This document shows, piece after piece, positions 1-6,585 of a DNA stretch of 10,564 nt (its first letter is position 1; each line of letters starts with the position of its first letter). Source of the DNA: Alphaproteobacteria bacterium (GTDB lineage Bacteria; Pseudomonadota; Alphaproteobacteria; DAOWDM01); contig DAOWDM010000026.1 of NCBI GenBank assembly GCA_030639035.1, positions 1 to 10,564 on the forward strand. The letters run 5' to 3'. Made by a program: the position numbers and the translations under genes. The notes beneath the pieces were generated by a model, which saw only the letters and a list, made by a program, of their open reading frames with translations, did no database searches and was not told the origin of the DNA.

Positions 1-278
1 GAGGAGAAGTTCAGTTGCATCTTGGAACGCCAATTAAAACAACTACGCTTGAAGACGGCACAAGATTTGATATTTATGAATATGAAATTGGCAATGAATC
101 TAGTGCTGGAAGAGCTATAGGACATGCGGCACTTGATGTTTTTACTTGTGGATTATGGGAAATTATAGGAACTCCTGTTGAAGGTTTTCAAGGTGAAAAA
201 TATACTGAAACTATTCAATATGACAATGAAGATAAAGTTGTAGAGATTAAATCAAAAAAAATCACAAATAATATGTAA
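1..278 (+). CDS. C-terminal part of a BamE/SmpA-like lipoprotein-type protein (5' end outside window)
   Basis: The reading frame is open from the left edge (first full codon at base 3) to the TAA at 276-278, so the start lies outside the window. An in-frame TTG at 15 is possible but has no convincing role as a start, because the residues before it (GEVQ) belong to a motif. The visible part begins with GEVQLHLGTP, which resembles the 'xxEVxxxLGxP' turn of BamE/SmpA-OmlA-type small outer-membrane lipoproteins. A short beta-rich stretch follows (FDIYEYEIG), then a small hydrophobic/glycine segment (GRAIGHAALDVFTCGLWEI, then GTPVEG) and a final strand pair (YTETIQYDNEDKVVEIK). The GLWE-GTP segment recalls a group of hypothetical lipoproteins I know from proteobacteria. 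The lipobox would be upstream and cannot be seen. The gene ends 15 bases before pntAA, so read-through into the pnt operon is possible. The family call is inference from motif resemblance. Confidence 0.6.
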   Translation, partial: GEVQLHLGTPIKTTTLEDGTRFDIYEYEIGNESSAGRAIGHAALDVFTCGLWEIIGTPVEGFQGEKYTETIQYDNEDKVVEIKSKKITNNM

Positions 279-293
279 TAAGGGTTTAACAAA

Positions 294-1538
294 ATGAAAA
301 TATCCATACCTAAGGAGCGGCGGGAGCATGAGACTCGTGTTGCTGCATCGCCTGATACGGTGAAAAAACTGGTTGGTTTCGGGTTTGATGTTACAGTTGA
401 GAAAGGAGCAGGACTTGCTTCCAACATCACTGATGATATGTATAAAAAAGCTGGAGCTAGCATTTCAAAAACTGAAAAAGCAACTCTGGAAAATGCAGAC
501 ATAGTGCTTAAAATTCAGCGTCCTATGATGAAAGACGAAGGCGAAGACGAGCTTTCTTTGTTGAAATCAGGAACGACTGTAATTTCACTTATGCAGGCAC
601 TTGTAAGCCGTGACAGAATGGAAGCTTTTGCAAAAGCAGGTATTACAACATTTGCAATGGAACTTATGCCTCGTATTTCACGAGCTCAAAGCATGGACGT
701 TCTATCCTCACAAAGCAATCTGGCTGGCTATAAAGCTGTTATTGACGGAGCGGCTGAATTTGGGCAGGCAATGCCTATGATGATGACGGCTGCTGGTACA
801 GTTCCTCCTGCAAAAGTACTAGTTTTTGGCGGGGGTGTTGCAGGCTTGCAGGCCATAGCTACAGCTAAACGTCTTGGTGCTATTGTTTATTGTTTCGATG
901 TTCGTCCTGCTGTTAAAGAACAGGTAGAATCTTTGGGCGGTAGATTCGTTGTTGTTGATGAAGAAGCGACTAAAGACGCTGAAACATCAGGCGGATACGC
1001 CAAAGAAATGAGTGATGACTATAAGAAAAAACAAGCAGAAGCTATAGCTGAACAGCTCAAAAAAACAGATATTGCAATCTGTACAGCTCTTATTCCTGGA
1101 AAGCCTGCTCCTGTTCTTATAACAGAAGAAATGGTCAAAAGCATGAAACAGGGTTCTGTAATTGTTGATTTAGCAGTTGAAGCTGGCGGAAACTGTCCTT
1201 TAGCAGAATATGATAAAGTCGTTAAAAAACATGACGTTACAATCATGGGGCATGCAAATGTTCCAGGGCGTATTCCTGCAAATGCAAGTGCTTTGTTTGC
1301 TAAAAACATTTTGAACTTCTTAGTTCCAATGGTTGATAAAGAAGAAAAAACCATCAAATTTGATTTTGACGATGAAACCGTAAAAGGAACATGTGTTACT
1401 CGTGATGGAAAAATAGTTCATTCTGCTTTTGCTGATTTAAAAGAAGATAAACCAAAAAAACAGGCTAAAAAAGCCAGCAAAGCCAAAAAGGCTAAAAAAG
1501 CTAAAAAAGCTAAAAAAACTGATAAAGGAGAAAAATAA
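294..1538 (+). CDS. pntAA: NAD(P) transhydrogenase subunit alpha part 1 (NAD(H)-binding domain I)
   Basis: This is the peripheral, cytoplasmic NAD(H)-binding subunit of the proton-translocating transhydrogenase, which passes hydride from NADH to NADP+ on PntB. The 414-residue protein matches R. rubrum domain I nearly residue for residue. The loop with R127, Q132 and D135 (ISRAQSMDVLSS) is present, as are the Rossmann glycine motif GGGVAGLQA (179-187), the ribose-binding acidic residue D202 and mobile-loop tyrosine Y235 in GGYAKEMS. HANVPGRIP lies at 320-328. The ATG at 294 has an AGGG ribosome site at 281-284. The family is usually about 375-385 residues. The excess is a C-terminal lysine/alanine tail (about 383-414). 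The TAA overlaps the pntAB ATG by one base, so translation is probably coupled. No clear promoter is visible in the 15-base gap upstream. Confidence 0.97.
   Translation: MKISIPKERREHETRVAASPDTVKKLVGFGFDVTVEKGAGLASNITDDMYKKAGASISKTEKATLENADIVLKIQRPMMKDEGEDELSLLKSGTTVISLMQALVSRDRMEAFAKAGITTFAMELMPRISRAQSMDVLSSQSNLAGYKAVIDGAAEFGQAMPMMMTAAGTVPPAKVLVFGGGVAGLQAIATAKRLGAIVYCFDVRPAVKEQVESLGGRFVVVDEEATKDAETSGGYAKEMSDDYKKKQAEAIAEQLKKTDIAICTALIPGKPAPVLITEEMVKSMKQGSVIVDLAVEAGGNCPLAEYDKVVKKHDVTIMGHANVPGRIPANASALFAKNILNFLVPMVDKEEKTIKFDFDDETVKGTCVTRDGKIVHSAFADLKEDKPKKQAKKASKAKKAKKAKKAKKTDKGEK
1464..1517 (+). repeat. Six 9-bp units encoding an Ala-Lys-Lys tail on PntAA
   Basis: Six consecutive 9-base units of the form GCY-AAR-AAR, one of them AGC-variant, encode A-K-K (once A-S-K) at residues 391-408 of PntAA. 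The last three units (1491-1517) are identical copies of GCTAAAAAA, which suggests growth by slippage. The tail sits where domain I would connect to the membrane part in fused transhydrogenases. Confidence 0.9.
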
Positions 1539-1957
1539 TGAAAGGACACGATGTTGTCGGAAACGCTCACGGTGTAGCTGACATGGCTGAAACTTTAGCC
1601 GTTAATACAAAGGTGCTGGCTAATGATGTATCTATGCTTTCTTCTCAAACTCAAGAGGTAGTTAGCAGCGGAAGCGAGTTCTGGCTTTTAATGACTATTT
1701 TTGTGCTGGCATGTTTCGTTGGATATTACGTTGTGTGGAAAGTTACTCCTGCACTTCATTCACCTTTGATGGCTGTTACTAACGCTATATCTTCTGTGAT
1801 TATTGTTGGTGCTTTGATAGCAACAGGACCTATTCTTGTTACTACATCAAAGATATTCGGGTTTATTGCTGTAATTCTTTCTTCTATAGCGATATTCGGA
1901 GGATTTGTTGTTTCTCACCGTATGTTGTCTATGTTCAAAAAAAAGAAGGTGAGGTAA
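1538..1957 (+). CDS. pntAB: NAD(P) transhydrogenase subunit alpha part 2 (membrane domain)
   Basis: This small integral membrane subunit carries the alpha-side transmembrane helices (dIIa) of the proton channel and docks PntAA to PntB. It is 139 residues long, the length I recall for R. rubrum PntAB. A polar N-terminus (1-45) is followed by three hydrophobic segments at about 48-68, 80-100 and 105-125, and a basic cytoplasmic end (KKKKVR). The family signature ALHSPLMAVTNAISS is at 72-86. Its histidine (H74) corresponds to the conserved channel-side histidine in E. coli alpha (ALHTPLMS). The ATG at 1538 overlaps the pntAA stop (TAATG) and has a strong AAAGGAG ribosome site at 1524-1530. pntB begins six bases after its stop. 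Confidence 0.95.
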   Translation: MKGHDVVGNAHGVADMAETLAVNTKVLANDVSMLSSQTQEVVSSGSEFWLLMTIFVLACFVGYYVVWKVTPALHSPLMAVTNAISSVIIVGALIATGPILVTTSKIFGFIAVILSSIAIFGGFVVSHRMLSMFKKKKVR

Positions 1958-1963
1958 TTTAAA

Positions 1964-3355
1964 ATGATTGGTATTTCTTTATTTGCCTATCTTGTCGCAG
2001 GCATATTCTTCATTATGGCTTTAAGAGGGTTGTCTTCTCCTGAAACAGCTAGAAAAGGGAACTTTCTTGGTGTTCTTGGTATGTTGATTGCTGGTGTAAC
2101 AACATTAACAGAACCAGTAATAAAAGATTATTCATGGATAATTTACGGTATAGCAATTGGTGGAATAATAGGAACTGTTATTGCCAAAAAAGTGAAAATG
2201 ACGTCTCTTCCTCAATTAGTAGCTATCTTTAACAGCCTTGTTGGTCTTGCTGCTGTTTTCATTGCTTTCTCTGCTTTCTTATTGCCAGAAGCATACGGAA
2301 TCGGAGAATCTGGAAATATAAGCGTTGGCAGTTTGGTTGAAATGTCTCTTGGCATGGTAATAGGAGCTGTTACTTTCACAGGTTCTGTTGTTGCTTTTGC
2401 AAAACTACAAGGTCTTCTTACTGGAAATCCTATTATATTTCCATTACAACAACTTTTGAATCTTATTTTTGCTATAACAATAATATTACTTCTTGTTTTA
2501 TTCGCTGGAAATCAGTCAGGTCTTGTTTTTGCAATTCTTGCTCTAGTTACATTGATTTTCGGAATATTGATTATTATTCCAATCGGCGGGGCTGATATGC
2601 CTGTTGTTATCTCAATGCTTAATTCTTACTCAGGTTTTGCTGCTGTAGGTGTTGGTTTCACATTGCATAATAGCCTTTTGATAATCACAGGAGCTTTAGT
2701 TGGTGCTTCTGGAGCTATTCTTTCATATATTATGTGTAAAGCTATGAATCGTTCTTTCACTAGCGTTATTCTTGGTGGTTTTGGTGCTGAAGCTAAATCT
2801 GCTAATGATGATGATGGTGATGAAAAAATAGCAAAAGCAGGAAGTGCTGAAGATGTTGCTTTCATTATGAAAAACAGTTCTAAGGTTATTATTGTCCCTG
2901 GTTATGGTATGGCTGTTGCTCAAGCTCAACATGCTGTTCGTGAAATGGCTGACTTGCTGAAAAAAGAAGGCGTTGAAGTCAAATATGCTATTCACCCAGT
3001 TGCAGGACGTATGCCAGGTCATATGAATGTGCTTCTTGCTGAAGCTAATGTTCCTTATGATGAAGTGTTTGAACTTGAAGACATCAATTCAGAATTTTCT
3101 TCAACTGACGTTGTGTGCGTCATTGGAGCAAATGACGTTGTTAATCCTAAGGCAAAGACTGACGAGGGCTGTGCTATTTATGGAATGCCTGTTCTTGATG
3201 TTGACAAAGCAAAGACAGTTGTTTTTATTAAACGTTCATTGGCTTCAGGTTATGCAGGTATTGATAATCCTTTGTTCTATGCAGATAAAACACTGATGCT
3301 TTTTGGTGGTGCAAAGAAAATGACCGAAGAAATAAACCGCAGTATGGAAGGTTAA
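1964..3355 (+). CDS. pntB: NAD(P) transhydrogenase subunit beta
   Basis: This subunit combines the beta-side membrane helices of the proton channel with the NADP(H)-binding domain III. The 463 residues match the usual family length. Residues 1-260 are a series of hydrophobic helices containing the conserved blocks GAVTFTGSVVAF (134-145) and GGADMPVVISMLNSYSG (208-224, with D211 where E. coli has the functional D213). An acidic linker (NDDDGDE, about 281-287) leads to domain III. There VPGYGMAVAQAQ (311-322), HPVAGRMPGHMNVLLAEA (344-361), GANDVVNP (388-395), KRS (423-425) and GYAGIDNPLFY (429-439) form the NADP site. Where E. coli has channel residue His91 this protein has Asn90 (FNSLVGLAAV). 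From memory, other transhydrogenases also vary here and rely on the alpha-side histidine. The ribosome site GAGG is at 1951-1954. A terminator follows directly. Confidence 0.97.
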   Translation: MIGISLFAYLVAGIFFIMALRGLSSPETARKGNFLGVLGMLIAGVTTLTEPVIKDYSWIIYGIAIGGIIGTVIAKKVKMTSLPQLVAIFNSLVGLAAVFIAFSAFLLPEAYGIGESGNISVGSLVEMSLGMVIGAVTFTGSVVAFAKLQGLLTGNPIIFPLQQLLNLIFAITIILLLVLFAGNQSGLVFAILALVTLIFGILIIIPIGGADMPVVISMLNSYSGFAAVGVGFTLHNSLLIITGALVGASGAILSYIMCKAMNRSFTSVILGGFGAEAKSANDDDGDEKIAKAGSAEDVAFIMKNSSKVIIVPGYGMAVAQAQHAVREMADLLKKEGVEVKYAIHPVAGRMPGHMNVLLAEANVPYDEVFELEDINSEFSSTDVVCVIGANDVVNPKAKTDEGCAIYGMPVLDVDKAKTVVFIKRSLASGYAGIDNPLFYADKTLMLFGGAKKMTEEINRSMEG

Positions 3356-3371
3356 AAACTAACTATATTGT

Positions 3372-3406
3372 AAAAAAAGGCGGAGGATTTTCTTCCGCCT
3401 TTTTTA
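3372..3406 (+). terminator. Rho-independent terminator of the pnt operon
   Basis: Arms GGCGGAGGA (3379-3387) and TCTTCCGCC (3391-3399) pair with one G-T wobble around a TTT loop. The stem is extended by A-tract/T-tract pairing and ends in a run of six T at 3400-3405. It lies 17 bases after the pntB stop. Confidence 0.92.
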
Positions 3407-3448
3407 TTGCCTATTCTCAAGCTTTCGTTTTACTCTCCACAAATACAA

Positions 3449-3479
3449 CAGCCCCCAAAACACGGAGTTTCAGGGGCTG
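3449..3479 (-). terminator. Hairpin, probable terminator of the 22-residue-repeat protein gene
   Basis: CAGCCCC (3449-3455) pairs with GGGGCTG (3473-3479). A 2x2 internal loop separates this from an inner stem AAAC/GTTT (3458-3461 with 3467-3470), closed by a five-base loop. Read on the minus strand the hairpin is followed by a T-rich but broken tract (TTGTATTTGT) and lies 34 bases after the stop of the minus-strand gene. That fits an intrinsic terminator with a weak T-tract. Confidence 0.6.
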
Positions 3480-3513
3480 AAATGTTATTAAAATAGACTG
3501 TTAAATAGTTTTT

Positions 3514-4011
3514 TTAACGACCATGAGATTTGTTTAGCATTGAAATTTTTGCAGCATCTACTTTAGCTTTTTTACCACTTGAAAAGGTTTTAACACCGTC
3601 TTTTACAAAAGTAGCAAATCTTGAATTTTTGATAGTATTAGCCACATCTTTGACATCCCTAACGCAATCGATAGATTCTTCTTTTAGAAAGCCAGCCATT
3701 TCTTTAACATCTGCGGGAAATGTTCTAACGCCATCGATAGAATCTTCTTTGAGAAAGCCAGCAACTTCTTTGACATCATCAGGAAATGTTCCGATAGTAT
3801 CGGCAATGTCTTCTTTGAGAAAACCCGCAACTTCTTTAACATCTGCAGGAAAAGATCTAACTCCATCAATAAAATCTTCTTTGAGAAAGCCAGCAACTTC
3901 TTTTGCATCTGCCTTAGCCGTTTTTACACCGCAAGAAAAAACGTTAACGCCGTCTCTTACAAAAGCAGCGGCTTTTTGTGTTATGTATATGAACTTCTCT
4001 TCGTCAGTCAT
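3514..4011 (-). CDS. Unknown 165-aa protein with four 22-residue proline-punctuated repeats
   Basis: I do not recognise this protein. It is highly charged, with no signal peptide and no transmembrane segment. Residues 32-119 are four tandem repeats of exactly 22 residues (consensus FPADVKEVAGFLKEDSIDGVR plus T/S). Hydrophobic residues fall every 3-4 positions and Pro recurs every 22 residues, as expected for consecutive amphipathic helices. The flanks also resemble each other: FVRDGVNVFSCGVKTAKADA (18-37) and FVKDGVKTFSSGKKAKVDA (135-153). The ATG at 4011 has an AGGGAG ribosome site seven bases upstream and an excellent sigma70 promoter beyond it, supporting expression as a single gene. Its overall look recalls lipid- or surface-binding amphipathic repeat proteins (apolipoprotein-, LEA- or phasin-like), but no function can be assigned. 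The opposite strand is also open because 66 is a multiple of 3, but it lacks these signals. Confidence 0.85.
   Translation of the reverse strand: MTDEEKFIYITQKAAAFVRDGVNVFSCGVKTAKADAKEVAGFLKEDFIDGVRSFPADVKEVAGFLKEDIADTIGTFPDDVKEVAGFLKEDSIDGVRTFPADVKEMAGFLKEESIDCVRDVKDVANTIKNSRFATFVKDGVKTFSSGKKAKVDAAKISMLNKSHGR
3655..3918 (-). repeat. Four tandem 66-bp coding repeats
   Basis: Four head-to-tail units of 66 bases encode residues 32-119 of the minus-strand protein. The landmark 'agaaa' of each unit falls at 66-base intervals (3686, 3752, 3818, 3884 on the plus strand). The two inner boundaries encode FPADV and FPDDV. The outer units have diverged most (AKADA at the start, ESIDCVRD at the end), which is the usual pattern for an array grown by internal duplication. 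Confidence 0.95.
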
Positions 4012-4032
4012 TTTTTCACTCCCTATGCCATG

Positions 4033-4065
4033 GACAAAATTGTATCAATGTTACGCTATTTTGTC
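4033..4065. repeat. Inverted repeat spanning the promoter core
   Basis: GACAAAAT (4033-4040) and ATTTTGTC (4058-4065) are perfect 8-base inverted arms separated by 17 bases. One arm overlaps the -10 and the other overlaps the -35 of the minus-strand promoter. It could be an operator, but part of the symmetry comes from the promoter hexamers themselves. Confidence 0.5.
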
Positions 4066-4067
4066 AA
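4039..4067 (-). promoter_or_regulatory. Near-consensus sigma70 promoter for the repeat-protein gene
   Basis: On the minus strand a perfect -35 TTGACA (4062-4067) is followed by a 17-base spacer and a -10 TACAAT (4039-4044). The -10 is preceded by TGA, giving an extended -10 (TGnTACAAT). Initiation would fall near 4031-4033, leaving a leader of about 20 bases that contains the AGGGAG ribosome site. This is the best promoter match in the window. Confidence 0.88.
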
Positions 4068-4094
4068 CACTCTTAGTTGTGTTTTTTTAATATT

Positions 4095-5186
4095 TTAAGA
4101 CAGGCAAACTTCACCACCGCATAAAGCTATAGAAACCCCTGTAGTTTTGGGGAAAGTTAAAGGCAAATCATACAAACTTCTAACAGCTAAAAAAGCAAAC
4201 GCCTGAGCCTCAACAGCGTCATTATTCCAACCAACAATTTCAGTGGTTTCAACAGGAAACGGAAGAATCTTTTTTAATTGTGCCATGATTTCTTGATTTC
4301 TGCTTCCTCCCCCGCAAACTATACATTTTGTAGGTTTTTGTGGGATATGTTTTTCAAAAGCATACATGACAGATTGGGTTGTAAATGCTGTTAAAGTCGC
4401 CGCTCCGTCTTCTATAGACATGTCTTTTACAAATTCAAAGACTTGCTCAAAATCATTACGGTCAAGAGATTTAGGAGGTTTTTTATCAAAGTAAGGATTA
4501 GACAAAAGCTTTGATATAATTTTCATATCCGTTTTGCCTGATGCAGCTGTTTTGCCGTCTATATCTATAGCTTTTCCAGTCTTTTGCAGCATAAAGTCAT
4601 CAATCAGTGCATTTCCCATGCCTGTATCAAAAGCAAGCAAATCGTCTTTAGAACCAATAAACGTTACATTCCCAACACCGCCCAAATTCAACACAGCTAC
4701 AGGCTTTTCAAAGTCTTTGCAAAGGGCATCATGATATATTGGAACTAAAGGAGCTCCCTGCCCTCCTGCTTCAACATCTGCATTGCGAAATCTATTCACA
4801 ACTTTAATACCTGTTTTTTTTGCAAGCAGGAGTCCATCTCCAATTTGCAGGGTATGTTTTTCTTTTGGATTATGAGAAATTGTATGACCATGAAATCCGA
4901 TAACATCTATTTGTTTTGAAGAAAGCTTAGCTTTTTTAAGCAATTTCTTAACGACTTCCGCATGAAACAGAGTCATTTCATTCTCGATTTCTTTTAATTG
5001 AGAAGAATCCTTTTCTCCAAGCACAGACCGCAGTTGTTCTTTTAATGAATCATCATATGGGATAGTTATTGCTTCCCCTGTTTCAAAAATATTTACACCA
5101 TCAGTATCAATTATAGCAGCGTCTACACCGTCCATTGACGTACCACTCATAAGTCCCAAAGATTTAAGAATTTTATTCATGTACAT
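4095..5186 (-). CDS. anmK: Anhydro-N-acetylmuramic acid kinase
   Basis: AnmK phosphorylates and opens 1,6-anhydro-MurNAc released during cell-wall turnover to MurNAc-6-phosphate, so it serves peptidoglycan recycling in the cytoplasm. From the chosen start the protein is 363 residues (E. coli 369). It shows the ATP-phosphate motif GLMSGTSMDGVD (11-22), GFHGHTISH (97-105), GGQGAPLVPIYHD (141-153), VLNLGGVGNVTFI (165-177) and CGGGSRN (291-297). The catalytic aspartate lies in FDTGMGNALID (D187). The usual DTGPGN has Met for Pro here. A GTG at 5213 would add nine residues, but the ATG at 5186 has an AAAAGG ribosome site five bases away and gives the expected N-terminus. The ATG at 5180 is a second choice. 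It is divergent from tyrS. No clear terminator follows before the next gene's promoter. Confidence 0.95.
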   Translation of the reverse strand: MYMNKILKSLGLMSGTSMDGVDAAIIDTDGVNIFETGEAITIPYDDSLKEQLRSVLGEKDSSQLKEIENEMTLFHAEVVKKLLKKAKLSSKQIDVIGFHGHTISHNPKEKHTLQIGDGLLLAKKTGIKVVNRFRNADVEAGGQGAPLVPIYHDALCKDFEKPVAVLNLGGVGNVTFIGSKDDLLAFDTGMGNALIDDFMLQKTGKAIDIDGKTAASGKTDMKIISKLLSNPYFDKKPPKSLDRNDFEQVFEFVKDMSIEDGAATLTAFTTQSVMYAFEKHIPQKPTKCIVCGGGSRNQEIMAQLKKILPFPVETTEIVGWNNDAVEAQAFAFLAVRSLYDLPLTFPKTTGVSIALCGGEVCLS

Positions 5187-5212
5187 AACAGCCTTTTTTT
5201 CATATAAAAGCA

Positions 5213-5241
5213 CTTATACATAATATTAAAGCAGAGAACAA
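5213..5241 (-). promoter_or_regulatory. Possible sigma70 promoter for anmK
   Basis: On the minus strand TTGTTC (5236-5241) and TATAAG (5213-5218) are 17 bases apart. The -10 matches 5 of 6 consensus bases, the -35 only 3 of 6. It lies within the short stretch between the anmK and tyrS starts, so it would overlap the tyrS translation start region. I could not find an equally good plus-strand promoter for tyrS here. Confidence 0.35.
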
Positions 5242-5245
5242 ACTA

Positions 5246-6499
5246 ATGACAAACTATAGTTCAGATTTTCTAAAAATTCTTGTCGAGCGTGGATTCGTTC
5301 ATCAGTGTACTGATATCAATGTACTTGATACGAAATTAGCGACAGAAACTGTAACAGCTTATATTGGCTTTGACTGCACTGCTGACAGTCTTCACGTTGG
5401 TTCTTTGCTACCTATAATGATGCTGAAATGGCTGCAAAAATGCGGACACAAACCTATTGTGCTAATGGGCGGAGGAACTACCAAAGTAGGCGACCCATCT
5501 GGCAAAGACGAATCCAGAAAAATCCTTTCCGATGAAGACATCTTAAAAAACATGGAAGGCATAAAAAAAATATTCGATAAATATCTAGCCTTTGGTGAAA
5601 GTTCAACAGATGCAATTATGCTGAACAATGACGAGTGGCTTAGCAACCTTGGTTATATTTCATTTCTAAGGGATATAGGTCCTCATTTTTCAATCAACAG
5701 AATGCTGACTTTTGAGTCCGTAAAAATGCGTTTGGACAGGGAGCAGACTTTGTCTTTCCTTGAGTTCAACTACATGATTCTTCAGGCTTATGACTTTATG
5801 GAGCTGTCAAGACGGCATAACTGCACATTGCAAATGGGCGGTTCTGACCAGTGGGGCAATATCGTAAACGGCACAGACCTTGCCCGTCGTGTTGATGGAA
5901 AACTCCTTTTCGGGCTTACATCGCCTTTGATGACAACCTCATCAGGAGCAAAAATGGGCAAGACTGCAAACGGTGCTGTATGGCTCAATAAAGACAGGCT
6001 TTCTTCTTATGATTACTGGCAATTCTGGCGTAACACCGAAGACGCTGATGTAGGAAAGTTCTTGCGATTGTTTACTGAACTTCCAATAAGTGAAATTGAA
6101 CGCTTAGAAAAACTAAAAGACAGAGAAATAAACGAAGCAAAGAAAATCCTAGCCGATGAAGCAACAAAACTATGCCACGGCGAATCTGCTGCTATTGAAG
6201 CTAGAGAAACAGCTCGCAAGACTTTTGAAGAAGGCAAGGCTGGCGGTTCATTGCCTACTTTTGATGTTCAAAAAGACAAGCTAGAAGCAGGAATTTCACT
6301 TATCGACCTTTTGATTCTAGCCAAACTATGTAAAAGCAAAGGCGAGTCCAGAAGAATGATGAAACAAGGCGGAATCCGCTTAAATGACGAGCAAATAAAA
6401 GATGAAGCTTACAGCGTAACGCTTGAAAACATCACAGATAACGGAACAATAAAGCTATCATCTGGCAAAAAACGCCACGCATTGATAAAAACGGTTTAG
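5246..6499 (+). CDS. tyrS: Tyrosyl-tRNA synthetase
   Basis: This class I aminoacyl-tRNA synthetase activates tyrosine and charges tRNA-Tyr in the cytoplasm. The 417 residues are a normal length for bacterial TyrRS. The Rossmann catalytic domain has YIGFDCTADSLHVGSLLP (39-56; HIGH equivalent H50-V-G-S53), GDPSGK (82-87) and the tyrosine-pocket helix FNYMILQAYDF (174-184). The loop MGGSDQWGNI follows (197-206). The KMSKS loop reads KMGKT (236-240), a common variant. Residues 350-415 form the C-terminal S4 RNA-binding domain (LCKSKGESRRMMKQGGIRLN). The ATG at 5246 has only a weak purine-rich ribosome site (AGAG, 5233-5236). Divergent pairing with anmK is, from memory, common in alphaproteobacteria. 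Confidence 0.97.
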   Translation: MTNYSSDFLKILVERGFVHQCTDINVLDTKLATETVTAYIGFDCTADSLHVGSLLPIMMLKWLQKCGHKPIVLMGGGTTKVGDPSGKDESRKILSDEDILKNMEGIKKIFDKYLAFGESSTDAIMLNNDEWLSNLGYISFLRDIGPHFSINRMLTFESVKMRLDREQTLSFLEFNYMILQAYDFMELSRRHNCTLQMGGSDQWGNIVNGTDLARRVDGKLLFGLTSPLMTTSSGAKMGKTANGAVWLNKDRLSSYDYWQFWRNTEDADVGKFLRLFTELPISEIERLEKLKDREINEAKKILADEATKLCHGESAAIEARETARKTFEEGKAGGSLPTFDVQKDKLEAGISLIDLLILAKLCKSKGESRRMMKQGGIRLNDEQIKDEAYSVTLENITDNGTIKLSSGKKRHALIKTV

Positions 6500-6523
6500 A
6501 TTAAGCCTACTCTAAAAAGTATA

Positions 6524-6562
6524 AAAAAATCGGGAAGCAATTGAGTTGCCTCCCGATTTTTT
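6524..6562. terminator. Bidirectional rho-independent terminator between tyrS and the converging metallopeptidase gene
   Basis: ATCGGGA (6529-6535) pairs with TCCCGAT (6551-6557). Inside it GCAA/TTGC (6537-6540 with 6546-6549) closes a TTGAG loop. The stem is flanked by an A-run before and a T-run after, so either strand gives a hairpin followed by U residues. It lies 25 bases past tyrS and 24 bases past the stop of the minus-strand gene. Confidence 0.9.
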
Positions 6563-6585
6563 ATTTTAACGTAAATAGATAGTTC

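Noticed and set aside
215..502. Minus-strand open frame antisense to pntAA
   Set aside because: It overlaps the well-identified start of pntAA, has no ribosome site and its residues match no pattern I know.
3655..3918. Regular repeats that could suggest a CRISPR array
   Set aside because: The units are contiguous 66-bp coding repeats without unique spacers, and they encode an in-frame protein repeat.
4066..4088. AACAC/GTGTT hairpin followed by T residues on the plus strand
   Set aside because: No plus-strand gene precedes it, the stem is only five A/T-rich pairs, and it overlaps the -35 region of the minus-strand promoter.
3530..4090. Long open frame on the plus strand opposite the 22-residue-repeat gene
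   Set aside because: It is open because the 66-bp repeat keeps all frames in phase. It has no ribosome site or promoter, while the minus strand has both.
5187..5213. GTG start that would lengthen AnmK by nine residues
   Set aside because: The ATG at 5186 has a ribosome site and gives the normal AnmK N-terminus. The extra residues match nothing in the family.
5187..5245. T-box or other riboswitch leader ahead of tyrS
   Set aside because: The space is under 60 bases, holds no specifier-like structure, and T-boxes belong mainly to Gram-positive groups.
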